Assembly: GCA_918026815.1 (NCBI GenBank)
Contig: CAKJVC010000014.1
Location: 248,001-312,000, forward strand
DNA: 64,000 bases
Reading direction: 5' to 3'
DNA from: Chalara sp. BL73
Lineage: Eukaryota > Ascomycota > Leotiomycetes > Helotiales
A program made the translations under genes and the position numbers. Shown piece after piece: positions 24,754 through 35,829 of this stretch; within the stretch, counting starts at the first letter, position 1; each line of letters starts with the position of its first letter. The notes under the pieces are model-generated. The model had not been told where the DNA came from. It saw nothing but the letters and a program-made list of their open reading frames with translations, and ran no database searches.

Positions 24754-25125
24754 TCACCAAGTGGTAGTTCTCGTGTCGTGATCAGGGAAATACACCGAAC
24801 CGTTCGCCTTGCGCTGTGCTTCCCAGTCCGACGGCAGTAGAGCCCCATCCATGGCCACTACCACGCTGCCATTCTCTGGATTGGGGTTCAGAGGGTGGCT
24901 CCATGTGGTGCTGTGCGCGTTGTGATCCACAAAATATACTCTCCCTCCATGGGTGGTTCTTTGCTCCCACCCCGCAGGCAGATCCAACTGCGTCGAATCC
25001 GTCATCTCGGGAGCCATAAGGGTCTGGCTGTTGTGATCGGGAAGAGCCATCTGATCCTCGTGCGGTGGTTCTTGCCCTGTGGTAGAGGCTGCATTACCAC
25101 CAGAGGCAGGATGCAAATTATTCAT
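24754..25125 (-). pseudogene. Two-WW-domain ORF, interrupted in the second WW domain
   Basis: A 123-residue ORF beginning MNNLHPASGG. It encodes one complete WW domain (about residues 50-80, LPAGWEQRTTHGGRVYFVDH then NAHSTTWSHP) and most of a second (about 97-123, LPSDWEAQRKANGSVYFPDH then DTRTTTW). WW domains bind proline-rich ligands; these resemble the WW repeats of Rsp5/NEDD4-type and other fungal multi-WW proteins. The frame stops directly after the second TTTW, where the family continues with one residue and DPR. DPR is present just after, but in another frame (24645-24848), which then stays open for about 30 residues. That pattern fits a small indel. There is no good donor site at the break. 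It may instead be an expressed short WW protein; upstream exons cannot be excluded because the frame is open to about 25230. Confidence 0.5.
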
Positions 25126-26129
25126 ACTCGCAACGGCTTGAGAGCGTTGCGATATGCTGATGATTTGGTGGCTTCTATTCAGTTGGCGAATCCAAATATG
25201 AAGCTGACTAGAATGTTCGCGAGATGGAATGATACTTCACGGAACTCTTCTGGTTTGCCTCCAAATGAAAAACGTCATACTCATAGTGATATTGGGTAGG
25301 AAATGGACATACGCTGAAGCGGATGATGAACATGTATCAGCCAACATCAAGGTACGGCGTTGGATGTTTAAGTGACACCACATGGCGCATAAATTGGAAG
25401 CCTAGATATTTGCCACCGAAGTCTACCCTGCTTTCTGGTTTCAGAGACTATTCGGAGGAGGCAGATGCAGTAATCTTAGAAAAATGTGTGTATTTTCAAG
25501 TGCAAAAGTTATTTGGGGTTGAATTCGAAGCAGCCAGAGTGGTTGTGATTGTCAAATGCGTAAGATCTCCCACATTTGTTTTCCATGAGGGAGGAAATGG
25601 ACGTGATTAGTTAGCTGGGTATTTTCTGGCATGGGTGGGAGCAAAAACTGATTGAAGACGAGACCCAGCCGGTATTATCTAGCTCGAACCAACAATACTT
25701 GTAGACTGGTTTACTCACAAGCAGTAGGCAAGTGATCATCCGGGAATCGGCAGGCCCCTTCAAAAGAGACATTAATTGCTGCAGCTCATAAAGAACTCAT
25801 CATTGCCGATTCCTACTTTTCTATCTCAGCCTGGTATCACACTATGAAATCCATTTACTCATGTGGCAGCAGAGAAGCTTACATGCAAAGAGGCAAGGCA
25901 ATTCTACAAAATCCAACCCACTACATAAGTCGAGCAGCAAATATATTTAGCATGCCAGTTACATGGAGTTCAAACCCAAGACTGTCTTGGAACTTATATT
26001 AGCTCACTGCATATACATATATAGAAACTCAAATAAGAGAATGACTGTCTTTATATTTTGATTATATTTATTCTATTTTTGTTGCAATTTACGCATCCCT
26101 ACACACAAATATACTATGTACACACCTCT
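25126..26129. other. Intergenic region
   Basis: About 1 kb upstream of the WW ORF and downstream of the DUF3433 gene. A 95-residue plus ORF (25323-25610) has no recognisable motif. Nothing supported. Confidence 0.5.
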
Positions 26130-28871
26130 TTAATAATCAGTCCAATTCGTGAGCCACGGCATGCTCGCCTTGCTTGCGTCCTCTCCATGCTTATACGAGC
26201 TAACCAGCTCTTCTTCATCCACTCCACAATGCATCTCACCATCCCTTCCGGCAAACCAGCCCAGCCCATACGTCTTCTTAATGCCAACAAGGTGCTTCAC
26301 CATCTCATCGTTGCTCTTCTTCTCCGTGCCGACGAAGTCGTATAGCATCTTGCTCTGGTGTATGAACGCCAGGACGGATGCAATGGTATTGGGCTGACGC
26401 GGGAGGAACGGGTGGCGACGGCGTGAGTAGACAAAGATTGCCACGAGGCAGAGAAAAGTGAGAATGCTGAGGGCAAGCATGAAAGAGACCCAAAAGGAAA
26501 CATAAGTTTCCTCGCCAGCGTTGACGCTGTTGTGGTCGTCTTTCTCAGCTTGCGGCAGCCCGCGCACGAAACCTCGTCCGTCGACGTTGCCGAAACTGGC
26601 AGAGCATACGGTCAAGACCTCGGCGAGCACGGAGCCCAGACCAACCAGTCCGACAAGTACGTGCCCATTGAGAAACGCGCGGATGGGCATCCAGCCAAAA
26701 GCCATGGACGTGTAATCCAGTGTCAGGGCCTTCGGAGATGCGTGGCGCTTGGAGAGAATGTAGAAGGGCTCGATCATCCGGACGTCGGTTTCAAGGGTGC
26801 CCCAGGCTAGCTTGATAAAGACTGCGAATAAAGTGACGAGCCAGGGGACTTTATCTGCGATGGCGTTGACTCTTCTCTCAAACAGAATGACTGGCATAAG
26901 GACCATGAATCCCACCATCCCAAGAATGAACGGGATCCCCGCCACAAGCCGGAGCATGAGGGGGTGCGGGTTCTGGTGCTTCCTCAATTTTGCATCGTAT
27001 CTGTCCTTCTCTTCTAGCGACAAAGGCTTGTTAAACTCAGGTGCAAGCGAGGAGTTACGAAGCGAGTACCGGTGAGCCTTAAGCTGTTTGTGGATCATGT
27101 CCGGAGTTGCGGTATCCATATTCTTAAAGTCCATAAGAATATGGCTTCTGTTTGCCATGGCTGCGATGCCTGCAATACCTTTGACGTCTGCCACCAAGCC
27201 TGATGGCCGTCTCTGAAGCTGATAAAGTAAGATACACCCAAAGATGGCGATTAAAGCCAGAACCGTGCTCAGCACTCGAGAGAAAACAGAATTAAACACT
27301 ATTTGTTTTCCTCCGGGGCCACTCTGCCCTGGATGATCTTTATTTGGCCGAAGATCTATTGATGCGGCTTGCAAGGTCGGAACGGCGGAAACGGCCAGCA
27401 GGGTCGCGATTGATGAAACGGCTACTGCATAGTGCCTATACCGCAAGGCTTTGACCGGTCGCAAGAAGTTGAAGAAGGTAATGTAATCAACATTGATAGA
27501 CTCGGCTGCCAATGCACCACCCTCTTTAGACAGCTGATAGTATGCCTCTAATCTCTTAACTTCAAAATCCGTAATCTGCCACAAAACGCCGAAGGACACG
27601 GCAACAAGCGTGGGGAGATATTTGAAGCTAAAATACTCCCAGGTGTTCAAATCGTTCGTTGTGTTAAATGAGTAAAGCGCTCCCCGACGAAAGAGATATT
27701 CCTGGACAACTGACAGGCCGACTGAGAGAAGTATTAAAGCAGATAGATATGGCCATCTCATCGAAAATGGTTTCCAGTTATCTTGGGGGTAGAACACTTC
27801 GGTCTTCGTTTTGGTAAAAGTGCCTCTCCTAGATTGGCCATCCAAAGTGTCGAAATCATTGTTTACTGCGCTGTTCCCCCCGGACAATCCATCGAGGTCA
27901 ATATGATGAGTGTCTGTGTCATCTTTGGATTCTTCTTCCATTATTACTTCAACAACCTTTCCACGCTTATTAGCTTCTGCTTGACATGCATCGCGTAAAG
28001 TCGGCGCTCGGCGTAGCCCTGGATGTCGAAAAGATATGCGACGGAATGCTTTTGGCGATATCGGCGATAGAGGCGTCTGCGGAGCATTCGCATGAAACTG
28101 GCCAAGGTCACTACTTTTGATCGTCAACTCGGGCTTGAGACCTTGTCCTTGGCCAAGTCCACCAGTCAAAATTCCGTTGGCTTCTTGCCGGTTGCGCTCG
28201 AGGACTTCTGGACCTACGAAAGATGACAGGTCAACACCAGTGCCCGTCGGCGACATCATAGGTGCGTCTTCCCGCTCATCTTCGATAAGTGGTCCATAAG
28301 CAGTCCTTTGCTGTGTGAAACCCATGGGGCTGGCAGAACCAAGCAAGGCCATGTCAAATTCCTCCTCAGCGATCGAATCATGACGTTTTCCTAGCAAGGA
28401 GCTCTTTTTTTTCATCGAAAACCGTTTCGCTCCACTAGAACTCACTTTTGCCTTGTCCGTGGTAGATACTGGCTCATATGAAACGTTCGTCCTGGTGAAA
28501 GGCAAAAAGCTGCTCCTGCTTGCTGATGGGGGTGTTCCCGCGCGCAAAGATTCAGGTAGGGTGACTGGAGACTGAGTAGACCGACCACCGGGGGATCCTA
28601 GCCCATGGGAGCCGGACGACGATAACTGAACATGGCTTACATCTACCTCATCCCTCGAATATGTACGATATGCTTCCGGCTTTGGTGGTGGAGTTGGCAG
28701 GGAGACAATCGATCCTCGATGTGAAGATCTAGGTGACCCAACTGAGCTTAGATCAGAGACGGATGAGAATCGTTGTGTTAAGCTTGGTCGTCTGGACACT
28801 AAGCTTGGGTCAAACTCATTATCCCATGGGAACTCAATCCCATTTCCAAGATCACTATAGTCCATGCTCAT
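26130..28871 (-). CDS. DUF3433-domain multi-pass membrane protein
   Basis: A 913-residue, apparently single-exon gene. The first 370 residues are Ser/Pro-rich and disordered, with a PTPPPKPEAY stretch and basic patches, so probably cytoplasmic and phosphorylated. Two similar membrane blocks follow. The first has YLSALILLSVGLSVVQEYLF, TWEYFSFKYLPTLVAVSFGV and FEVKRLEAYYQLSKEGGALA then VDYITFFNFLRPV. The second has PHPLMLRLVAGIPFILGMVG, DVRMIEPFYILSKRHASPKA then LDYTSMAFG, and ends with a membrane segment and an acidic tail. This duplicated layout (W/L-E-P/A-Y-Y-x-L, then Y-x-x-x) is that of fungal proteins with two DUF3433 (PF11915) domains. Their function is unknown to me; no enzymatic motif is visible. 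Confidence 0.85.
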   Translation of the reverse strand: MSMDYSDLGNGIEFPWDNEFDPSLVSRRPSLTQRFSSVSDLSSVGSPRSSHRGSIVSLPTPPPKPEAYRTYSRDEVDVSHVQLSSSGSHGLGSPGGRSTQSPVTLPESLRAGTPPSASRSSFLPFTRTNVSYEPVSTTDKAKVSSSGAKRFSMKKKSSLLGKRHDSIAEEEFDMALLGSASPMGFTQQRTAYGPLIEDEREDAPMMSPTGTGVDLSSFVGPEVLERNRQEANGILTGGLGQGQGLKPELTIKSSDLGQFHANAPQTPLSPISPKAFRRISFRHPGLRRAPTLRDACQAEANKRGKVVEVIMEEESKDDTDTHHIDLDGLSGGNSAVNNDFDTLDGQSRRGTFTKTKTEVFYPQDNWKPFSMRWPYLSALILLSVGLSVVQEYLFRRGALYSFNTTNDLNTWEYFSFKYLPTLVAVSFGVLWQITDFEVKRLEAYYQLSKEGGALAAESINVDYITFFNFLRPVKALRYRHYAVAVSSIATLLAVSAVPTLQAASIDLRPNKDHPGQSGPGGKQIVFNSVFSRVLSTVLALIAIFGCILLYQLQRRPSGLVADVKGIAGIAAMANRSHILMDFKNMDTATPDMIHKQLKAHRYSLRNSSLAPEFNKPLSLEEKDRYDAKLRKHQNPHPLMLRLVAGIPFILGMVGFMVLMPVILFERRVNAIADKVPWLVTLFAVFIKLAWGTLETDVRMIEPFYILSKRHASPKALTLDYTSMAFGWMPIRAFLNGHVLVGLVGLGSVLAEVLTVCSASFGNVDGRGFVRGLPQAEKDDHNSVNAGEETYVSFWVSFMLALSILTFLCLVAIFVYSRRRHPFLPRQPNTIASVLAFIHQSKMLYDFVGTEKKSNDEMVKHLVGIKKTYGLGWFAGRDGEMHCGVDEEELVSSYKHGEDASKASMPWLTNWTDY

Positions 28872-30569
28872 CTACGACAGAATCCTTTAAGCTTCCAGTC
28901 GCAAGGTAAGTGGTAAAGAAGAATATCGATTCGGGTAACTTCTAAGAGGCAGAGTTAGTTAGAGTCAACATAAATCTCCCATCCAAGCTCACCTAGCGCC
29001 AACAACCGCTGGCAGACAATATCTAGCGTAACATACGGTGTTGTGTGACTCGGACGCATCCAACTTCTCAGGAACAGCCGTCAAATGTCCGTAACGACAG
29101 TTTGGAGACCTGGGACGCAGCAACACCGCGCACGCGACAATTGTGATCAAATGCAGGTCCTCCTGGTCACCGATAGTTGTCAGGCTTTCACAAGGCCGAA
29201 TCGTTCTCGGCGCGAAATCCTCACTTTCAATCGCCGTTCGCACAATAGCTTCTTTTCACTCGAAGAATATACCGCGGACCGTGAAGTTGACCGTTAGACA
29301 TAGGTCCAGCAGGGCCAGGCATGATACAAGTCATCATCCCTACGACAGCTTCCGCACCGGACGAAAGTTGAGTCGTCTTGTAATTGGGGCTGAAGGGGCC
29401 AAGACACGCCCGCGTTGATGGACCCCAACTCCCGCGCAACCAATTGGAAATGCATCAAAGCGCCACCGGCTCTGGAAATAGAGTCAAAATGTGGGAATAG
29501 AAGATGCTGTGCCTTCTTCAGCCTTGCTGTTGACCAGAATACGTTTCATTGAAATCGGCTATTGATCAATCGTTTGGTAGAGGGCATGAATGACTGCATG
29601 TCCAATCGCGCTGAAAAGCATCTCATCCCAGCTTATCTTAAGCTGATAACCAGCATCTTACGCGAATGATCTGCTGGAGAATCCTTGCCGCTTACTGCTT
29701 GAGTGGCCAAATAAGCTTTTGAGATGTTATCATATTTAGAGTTAGATTGACAAACAACTAGACATTGAGTCAGATCTTGACGAAGTATCGATGGAGATTT
29801 ATAAGAGCGTAGGGTCCAGCATATAAGCACATCTTGATGCTGTGTTATGGCCCTGTATTGCAACGCAGTACCTTACATATATGCACACATTGTGTGGCAG
29901 CATGCATCCCAAAGTGGACAATGGCCATTATCATATCGGGCATGTGTGGTGCAGCTTAAGAGTCACCAAATGTGCTTCTTACAGTAGTACAGTATTAATT
30001 GATTGTTACAAGGCATCGGTCAGGCTGACGAGTATGTTTTGGTCGAGTCTCTAGTTACTACTGATCGCCATGTCTTCAGTGGTACAAGTGGAGCTAGGCG
30101 CAATAACCTTATTGCGACCTTTCTTGTGTCGATCTTTGCTGCATGGGGATCATGAAGGCTTGACCCCGAACTTAATTCATAGACCGACGCCATTGATTCA
30201 AGCATGATGAGCGCAAAAGAAAAGGTAGATTGAAAGTTGAGAAGGAAATACGCCGAGCAATACCCGCAAGCTAAAGAACTCTGCACCAGCTGAGGAAGAA
30301 ACCATGAAGCAGATAGGAGCTTCTATTTAGCAATGAACAAGATGCAATGAGTATAAATTAGGAAATATATGAACAATCAAATTCTGCTATACTAGGCTCT
30401 TCTGTCACATAAATGTTTGAAGTTGTGCGCGCTGCCTCTCAGAAATTCCAGTTTTAAAACGCCAAACGCCTTTGTCCAATCCCATGTTTATCACTCACCA
30501 TCTATAACGCCAATATAACGCCAATATAACGCCATTTCCCCAGAAATCGAGACCGCAATCTGTCGTTGA
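28872..30569. other. Gene-free interval
   Basis: 1.7 kb with only short overlapping ORFs on both strands and no domain I recognise. It includes the promoter of the DUF3433 gene (just above 28872) and an 11-bp tandem repeat at 30503-30534. Confidence 0.5.
30503..30534. repeat. 11-bp tandem repeat, three copies
   Basis: The unit TATAACGCCAA occurs three times in direct succession, the last copy lacking its final base, just beyond the 3' end of the secreted-protein gene. Confidence 0.9.
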
Positions 30570-31316
30570 TCATTTTTCTCCTTTAATCACCGTTCTCTTG
30601 TTGGTCTCAGGGTCGATCTGTATAACCTGCTTGACATTCATATTGGCCTTAAGAGCTGGCCACTCGATTCTTGCCCAAACTGTGGTCATGTCACCCCAGT
30701 TTGGGGCTACAACTTTGGGGCCTAGAACGACATAAACCGTACCACTGGCCAGTTGTGCAAGTGCCTTACATGCATTGTCCCAGAACAAGTCCTGGTCAGC
30801 CTTTGCCTGCACGCTTGCTTTACCATATGTGGTAGTCCATGTCTGCTTTGTATCCCAGGACTCCTCGAGCACTTTCCCTGTCTTATGATAGGTATCACGC
30901 CACTTCATAGCGACAGGTTTGTATGAGCCTGTGTTAGGCCCGATGCGGCTGTAGAAGATGGAAGTATTCGGCTTAACTATGAGGTGTTTCTTGATCTCTG
31001 CGACGGTTGGCACAGCAATTTTCCTAGCAGGTTTCGATTTATCATCAGCGTCGGAATTATTAGGTGCCTTTGGGGTGCTGGGTGTAGTCGAGCCATTGGG
31101 GGGCTTTGGGGCGGGGCTGTTGTTCTTCTTGGGGTCGGGTTTCTTTGCTCGCTTGGCGAACTCGTTTTCTGTTACCGCAAGGAATGGCTCTTCGGTGGTG
31201 AGCCCACGAACAATTGTTAGAGACGATTTGGTAGAAAAGTCAACGGGAAATGCGCTGATTTGGAATATTAAGAGAAGGAAAGCTCCTATGGTATAGATGG
31301 TGTTTGATAACAACAT
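30570..31316 (-). CDS. Secreted protein of unknown family, effector candidate
   Basis: A 248-residue protein with a clear signal peptide (MLLSNTIYTIGAFLLLIFQI, likely cleaved after SA near residue 22). A short propeptide-like segment ends in EFAKR, a possible Kex2 site, and is followed by a Lys/Pro/Asn-rich linker (about residues 57-97). The C-terminal domain (about 100-248) is compact, with IFYSRIGPNTGSYKPVAMKW, FWDNACKALAQLASGTVYVV and TVWARIEWPALKANMNVKQV then IQIDPET. It has a single Cys, so it is not a disulfide-rich effector. The C-terminal half recalls a family of fungal secreted proteins ending in TVWxxxEWPxL...VxxIxxxxP that I know only as uncharacterised. No catalytic function is claimed. 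No intron is needed. Confidence 0.75.
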   Translation of the reverse strand: MLLSNTIYTIGAFLLLIFQISAFPVDFSTKSSLTIVRGLTTEEPFLAVTENEFAKRAKKPDPKKNNSPAPKPPNGSTTPSTPKAPNNSDADDKSKPARKIAVPTVAEIKKHLIVKPNTSIFYSRIGPNTGSYKPVAMKWRDTYHKTGKVLEESWDTKQTWTTTYGKASVQAKADQDLFWDNACKALAQLASGTVYVVLGPKVVAPNWGDMTTVWARIEWPALKANMNVKQVIQIDPETNKRTVIKGEK

Positions 31317-32414
31317 CTTTAGAGCCGTAGCAGATGGCTTGCAGATTGAGAAAGAAAAATTCTAGCAGACCTAAGATATAAGAAATGATGGCGAGTAAGT
31401 CGGAGAGGCAAGGAAAGATGGTTGTTGAGCTTGTCACTTCAAGAACTTGAGCGTATTAATACTTGACGACTCATGGTCCCAAGAGCGCCTTAAGAGCATC
31501 CTAACATAAATCAGAGCATGCTTGAGCTAGTAGATGGATCATAGGCATCGAGGACAAGGTTTTCTGTTCATAGTAAACTAAATAAGTTGAGGCGCAGAAG
31601 GTGAAGGATGAGACGATATCAGTTATCCTTTGAGCCTTCATCGGCGCCACATGCAATAAAACATCCCGGCTTATATCTGCAGGAAACAACACAGTATTTG
31701 TAAATTCTAAAGCACATATCTTCTCCTGAGCTGGCGATATCGCAGCAATTCGTGCTTTTATCTGAGCATCTCGACTTTACGTAGTGTACTGTCGTAGCGT
31801 GGGCCTGAAACCCCCCCAAAATGAAAGATTTAACCTGGCAATGCCCGCATCCTTCAATCGCTAAGAACAGGGATCTTTTCAAGCTGAGGAATGCAAAACA
31901 GCAAATACAAGCTAGCAATGATCATATTCTTGATGAATATGATAACGGTAAATGCCCAAATTCAATAGTCATGTATGTATAGCGTGCACACGAAGCCCCG
32001 TACCCGTTAAGATCTGTCTTCTTTAGGCAAGCTGACAGGCGCGGAGAATGGCATGGCGCGGGGGTAGGTCAAGAAAAACATCGCTTGATGATATTATTCT
32101 ATATACATCCATATCACTCAGAAAAAAGTACTGTTAGAATCAACGCTGGAGTAGAAGTATTGAAATGATAAAGGATCAGAAGGGAGAAGGAGAGCAGGAG
32201 ATTACCAAGTGGCCCAAAGAGGCGCCCTAAATCATGTGATTTCCATCCATTCTTCTCGATCACAGTATCGTATGGTGGAACATGAACATCACTCAGGCCA
32301 CACACCAGACTTTTCATATTAATTATATTAAGATTATTAGCTCTGATATGTGTAACAAATGTACAATGTACAATTATTATATACATATCCAAGTTCCAAC
32401 TTCTTTGGCCCCTC
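31317..32414. other. Intergenic region
   Basis: 1.1 kb upstream of the secreted-protein gene and downstream of wetA. Short minus ORFs (31619-31918, 32114-32437) show no motif, and the latter runs into the wetA 3' end. No gene supported. Confidence 0.5.
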
Positions 32415-33965
32415 TTAGATAAGCAACCCTTGCTCAACCAGACTCTCTATGTCACCCCCAGCAGCCCTGACGGCCCGTACAGCAGCCTGACTCAACTTCC
32501 TCCTCTTCTCCATTGCTTCTTTCTCACGTCTCGCCTTCGTCTTCGAGCTCCCCGATGGCGCGACGCCCGTCAGGATCTTCTTGCTATCACTCGGCGTGAA
32601 GTTCACAAAATCAACAGTCCCCATTGTTGGAGTTCTAGGCGTTGAGCTCTTCTCGCGTTTCAATGTCTTCCGCTTTCGTACGTGGTGGGCCTTTGGAGAT
32701 GGCGACTCAGAGTCGCTGATCGTGCGACCATGTCTGGGGGCGCTATTGGGAGGATAAGAATGACGGGAATGCACGGGGCCATGCGGGCGGCGGGTGTGGT
32801 AGTTGTGTAGTTGTGGAGATCCGAAGTAACCGCCTTGTGGTCGGGGTTGGTGACGGTGAGGGGGAGATTGCACAACGAAGGGGGGTTGAGAAGAGTTGCT
32901 GGACATCTGTGTCATAAGTCTGGGCGGCATCTGGGGAGGAACGAAGACTCGCTCATTGGGTGTGTGTGAGAGGCCGTTTTGTAACTGGAATGCGAGGCTT
33001 TTGGTGGCTCGCTGAGGGTTGAAGTGCAAGGCTGTAGGAGAAGGTTGAGCTAATGGTGTGGTGGATGCGTGATTCCACCATATTGGTGTGTCTCCCTCGG
33101 CTGCATATGAAGGGCTTCCATATATGTTTTGATTGGATTGCATTCGTGACCACCCAGTTGAGCGGTGATCTTGAGGAGTTGGGGGAAGAAGTGTATGTTC
33201 AGATGATCCTGGCTGAGAGGCAGTTCTCCGTGAATTTGGGGTTGAGAGAAGGGGAGTTGAGATAGGTGTATTGTAGGACACTGATGTTTTTTCAGACAGT
33301 CTGCGAGAGCCACTTGTCGAAGCTTGCCCGTTGCTGTGCTCAACTCCGAGAAGTGCCGAGTCGACACTGGCTTTGGCGGATGTATCTGATGGTGATTGAC
33401 CTATTTCGAAGTCAAATGTGGCAAGTTTATGCTCCCAGTCGGTGGATGTGCTTTTTTTGCGGGAGGATTTAGGCGAGGAGGAGGCTTTGCGTATGGGGCT
33501 TCGGAGTTTTTCAAGACAATCTTGCGTTCGCTTTATCTTCTTGGAGACAGACTCGAGGAGGCGGCTCTTCATTGAGTGAGTAGTGGTCGTCTGGGATGGA
33601 GACGATGGGAGTGAATGACGAGCAAGGTCGGAATTTGGAGGTGAATCGAGCCCGATACCCTCCAAGCTAAGGAGCTCACTATCAGAGATTGCAGCTCTGC
33701 CAGATGTTTCCGAGTACAATCCATATCCAAGATTTGATGAGGACTTTTCAAGATTCCATAACTCATCTATCCAGCCTGGCTGCAAATCTTCTGTAGAGTT
33801 GGATGCAAGCTCAGCACTTGAGCTCCCTACTCTTGATTCCACAGAGCTTGGATTTTCGGCGGGGCTTAGGTCCAGGAACTGGTCGAAGAAGTCGGCACCA
33901 AGTTCCTCGAAGTGCCCGAAGGTCGGTTTGTCATGTGAGTAGCCAGCTAGAGCCGGGAAAGACAT
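32415..33965 (-). CDS. wetA: Conidiation regulator WetA
   Basis: Developmental regulator of the BrlA-AbaA-WetA cascade, required for conidial wall maturation, trehalose accumulation and spore metabolism. The single-exon ORF gives 516 residues, close to the usual length. The N-terminus has the conserved FGHFEELGADFFDQFLDLSP. The middle is Ser/Pro-rich and disordered with basic stretches (SKKIKRTQDCLEKLRSPIRK). The diagnostic C-terminal block is VDFVNFTPSDSKKILTGVAP then SGSSKTKARREKEAMEKRRK and AAVRAVRAAGGDIESLVEQG; it is the most conserved part of WetA and resembles an ESC1/WetA-type DNA-binding region. The promoter must lie in the roughly 900 nt up to Sdh5. The other two members of the cascade are not in this window. 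Confidence 0.95.
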   Translation of the reverse strand: MSFPALAGYSHDKPTFGHFEELGADFFDQFLDLSPAENPSSVESRVGSSSAELASNSTEDLQPGWIDELWNLEKSSSNLGYGLYSETSGRAAISDSELLSLEGIGLDSPPNSDLARHSLPSSPSQTTTTHSMKSRLLESVSKKIKRTQDCLEKLRSPIRKASSSPKSSRKKSTSTDWEHKLATFDFEIGQSPSDTSAKASVDSALLGVEHSNGQASTSGSRRLSEKTSVSYNTPISTPLLSTPNSRRTASQPGSSEHTLLPPTPQDHRSTGWSRMQSNQNIYGSPSYAAEGDTPIWWNHASTTPLAQPSPTALHFNPQRATKSLAFQLQNGLSHTPNERVFVPPQMPPRLMTQMSSNSSQPPFVVQSPPHRHQPRPQGGYFGSPQLHNYHTRRPHGPVHSRHSYPPNSAPRHGRTISDSESPSPKAHHVRKRKTLKREKSSTPRTPTMGTVDFVNFTPSDSKKILTGVAPSGSSKTKARREKEAMEKRRKLSQAAVRAVRAAGGDIESLVEQGLLI

Positions 33966-34862
33966 GTTGCTGGATCAACAAAATGTTATGCAGAGAGGCT
34001 GATGAATGAGCAAGGGGGATTTGATGCAGGAACGCGGGTGCAGTGTGATGATGCAGGAGGTAGGGAGAGTAACGTGCAGCATGCAGGAAGAGTGTATTTA
34101 TGAAAAGATATAATTCCAATACCCCAGCCATCAGTATTACGATGCATAATGGCACAAATTGGCGAGGAATGTGGATATAAATATGAATTTGGCCGATTAT
34201 AGTCCATTTTGCTGAGATGTGAGATACAAAGAATTCTTCGGCAAGGCTTGTGACACAAAATGCTGTGGTTGGGCTAGGAATGTCTCCATTCTAGTCCAGA
34301 CGGGATCGGCGGGGGAGAAACAATAACGTACAATTCGGCCATCTAGATAGGGTGTGCATTGCACCACTTCTCTTTTCCCGCGTTGAATAAAGAAGCAGCG
34401 ATGATTCTGCGAAGGACTTCGCAGAGCATGAATAAAGACCTGCTAAGAGGCAACATAATGACTATGTAATTCTCTTGACTTGCACAAAGACACAAAGGAG
34501 TGATATCTCGGTGGCTGGACGAAGAACGACAAAGACGCTTGCAAAATCGCAGATTCCGTGGTCCCCCATCAACTCAGGAATGAATGATCCTGAGAACCGT
34601 TTTCGACGATCGCTGCCTACTTCAGTAGCTTCAGCTGCTGCAACCAATACAAATCGGGATAAGCTTTGGAGAGAAGTGGCGATAGGGCATCAGTGTCAAA
34701 TGTGGGCAACAGATAAACTTTAGCTCTACTTATTAATAAGGTGGTCTGGAATGGCAATTCTAAGAGAAGATCTCCCGTCCCCCAGTATCGAAGAGACCTG
34801 AAGACTGTCTTCTTTAGTCAGCTCATAAAACTACGTTTTACATATGTTCATTATCTGAAGGC
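33966..34862. other. Intergenic region (wetA promoter side)
   Basis: About 900 nt between the wetA start and the SDH5 stop, both genes on minus. No gene. Several unsupported short ORFs overlap here. Confidence 0.5.
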
Positions 34863-35829
34863 TCATTGTGGCTGGTCGGTTTGGAATACAGGTGGCATAA
34901 AAGCCATGCCTTCATGATTATAAGCGAAGATAGACTTGTGAGGTATAAGAAAACTTACCACCACCGCCTGTTCCTTGGACGCCTTGGTTTAATCCTTCCC
35001 CACCAACGCCTGCATGTGCCTCATGAACACCTCCTGCCGAACGAGAAATAACATGCCGTCTCAGCATAGACAGTATCTCGCTGTTCTTCCATCTCGTTGG
35101 AACTGGCCTATATGCAGGCTTGAAAGTACCAATTGTCTGCGCCCATTCTCCGCTCCTTGGTTGCACTGACGAATTCTGCTCCTTACTCTTCACAGTATCT
35201 GTTGCAATTTGTTGCCCTTTCGCAGTACCGTCCACTATTTTTTGTGAAGTTGGCGCAGGTTCCTGGGTCGCCCAGTAGTATATATCCCAGTCATTCTCAT
35301 CCAAGAATTTGTCATATTGTGCCATTTGGCTTGGGGTCATTTTCGCAAGATGTGAATCTGCGAATGTCGACATTAAGAGATCACTTTCCAAAGTACCTCT
35401 CTTCCTGCTTTGATCTATTTAAAAGGATTGTTAGTCTGTAGCTCTCCAATTTCAGTGGAGTCTATGCGAACATAGTAATCTAGCTCTCATGGTATTCGGA
35501 TCCTCCCTAGTTCGGCGTAAAGGCTCAATCTTGAATTTTGCTCCTTGCAATTCTCCAACCCCAATCTCAGTATTCGGGCCCGTCTCTGGTTCACCATTCT
35601 GGTCAGGCGGGGCATTTCCTTTACCTATGGAGGGCATTTCGTTTGAGATTGTAAAATTTGTATTCGACATATGAGGGTTGAGGAGCTTTTCGGATTGTAT
35701 CTTGCGGTGCTCCTCTGTGCCTTCATGCCTTCGAGTATTCCCTGCAAGTCGCCGAGATGTTGTAGAAATTCTGCTAGTGAAGACCATCGACGGTCTCACT
35801 GAGCGAGTAGCTATCCTCACAGATGACAT
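34863..35829 (-). CDS. SDH5: Succinate dehydrogenase assembly factor 2 (SDH flavinylation factor)
   Basis: Mitochondrial matrix protein that promotes covalent attachment of FAD to the SDH1 flavoprotein. Three exons, 35829-35472, 35414-34959 and 34909-34863, give 286 residues. The N-terminus [20 protein letters not shown] is Arg/Ser-rich and lacks acids, as a mitochondrial presequence should. The conserved core begins [20 protein letters not shown], crosses the first splice site as [22 protein letters not shown], and continues [16 protein letters not shown], the SDHAF2 signature. The long C-terminal extension is usual in filamentous fungi, with a Gly-rich segment before the last short exon. 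The first donor is the unusual GTTCGC, but a GACTAAC branch point and exact restoration of the motif support it. An in-frame ATG at 35961 would add 44 residues and mask the presequence, so I prefer 35829. Confidence 0.92.

Noticed and set aside
24645..24848. Separate 67-residue minus-strand gene
   Set aside because: Its only recognisable part is the out-of-frame DPR tail of the WW domain; better explained as the continuation of the broken WW ORF.
30503..30534. Short tandem repeat as a CRISPR-like or centromeric array
   Set aside because: Three 11-bp units without spacers in a eukaryotic genome; a plain minisatellite.
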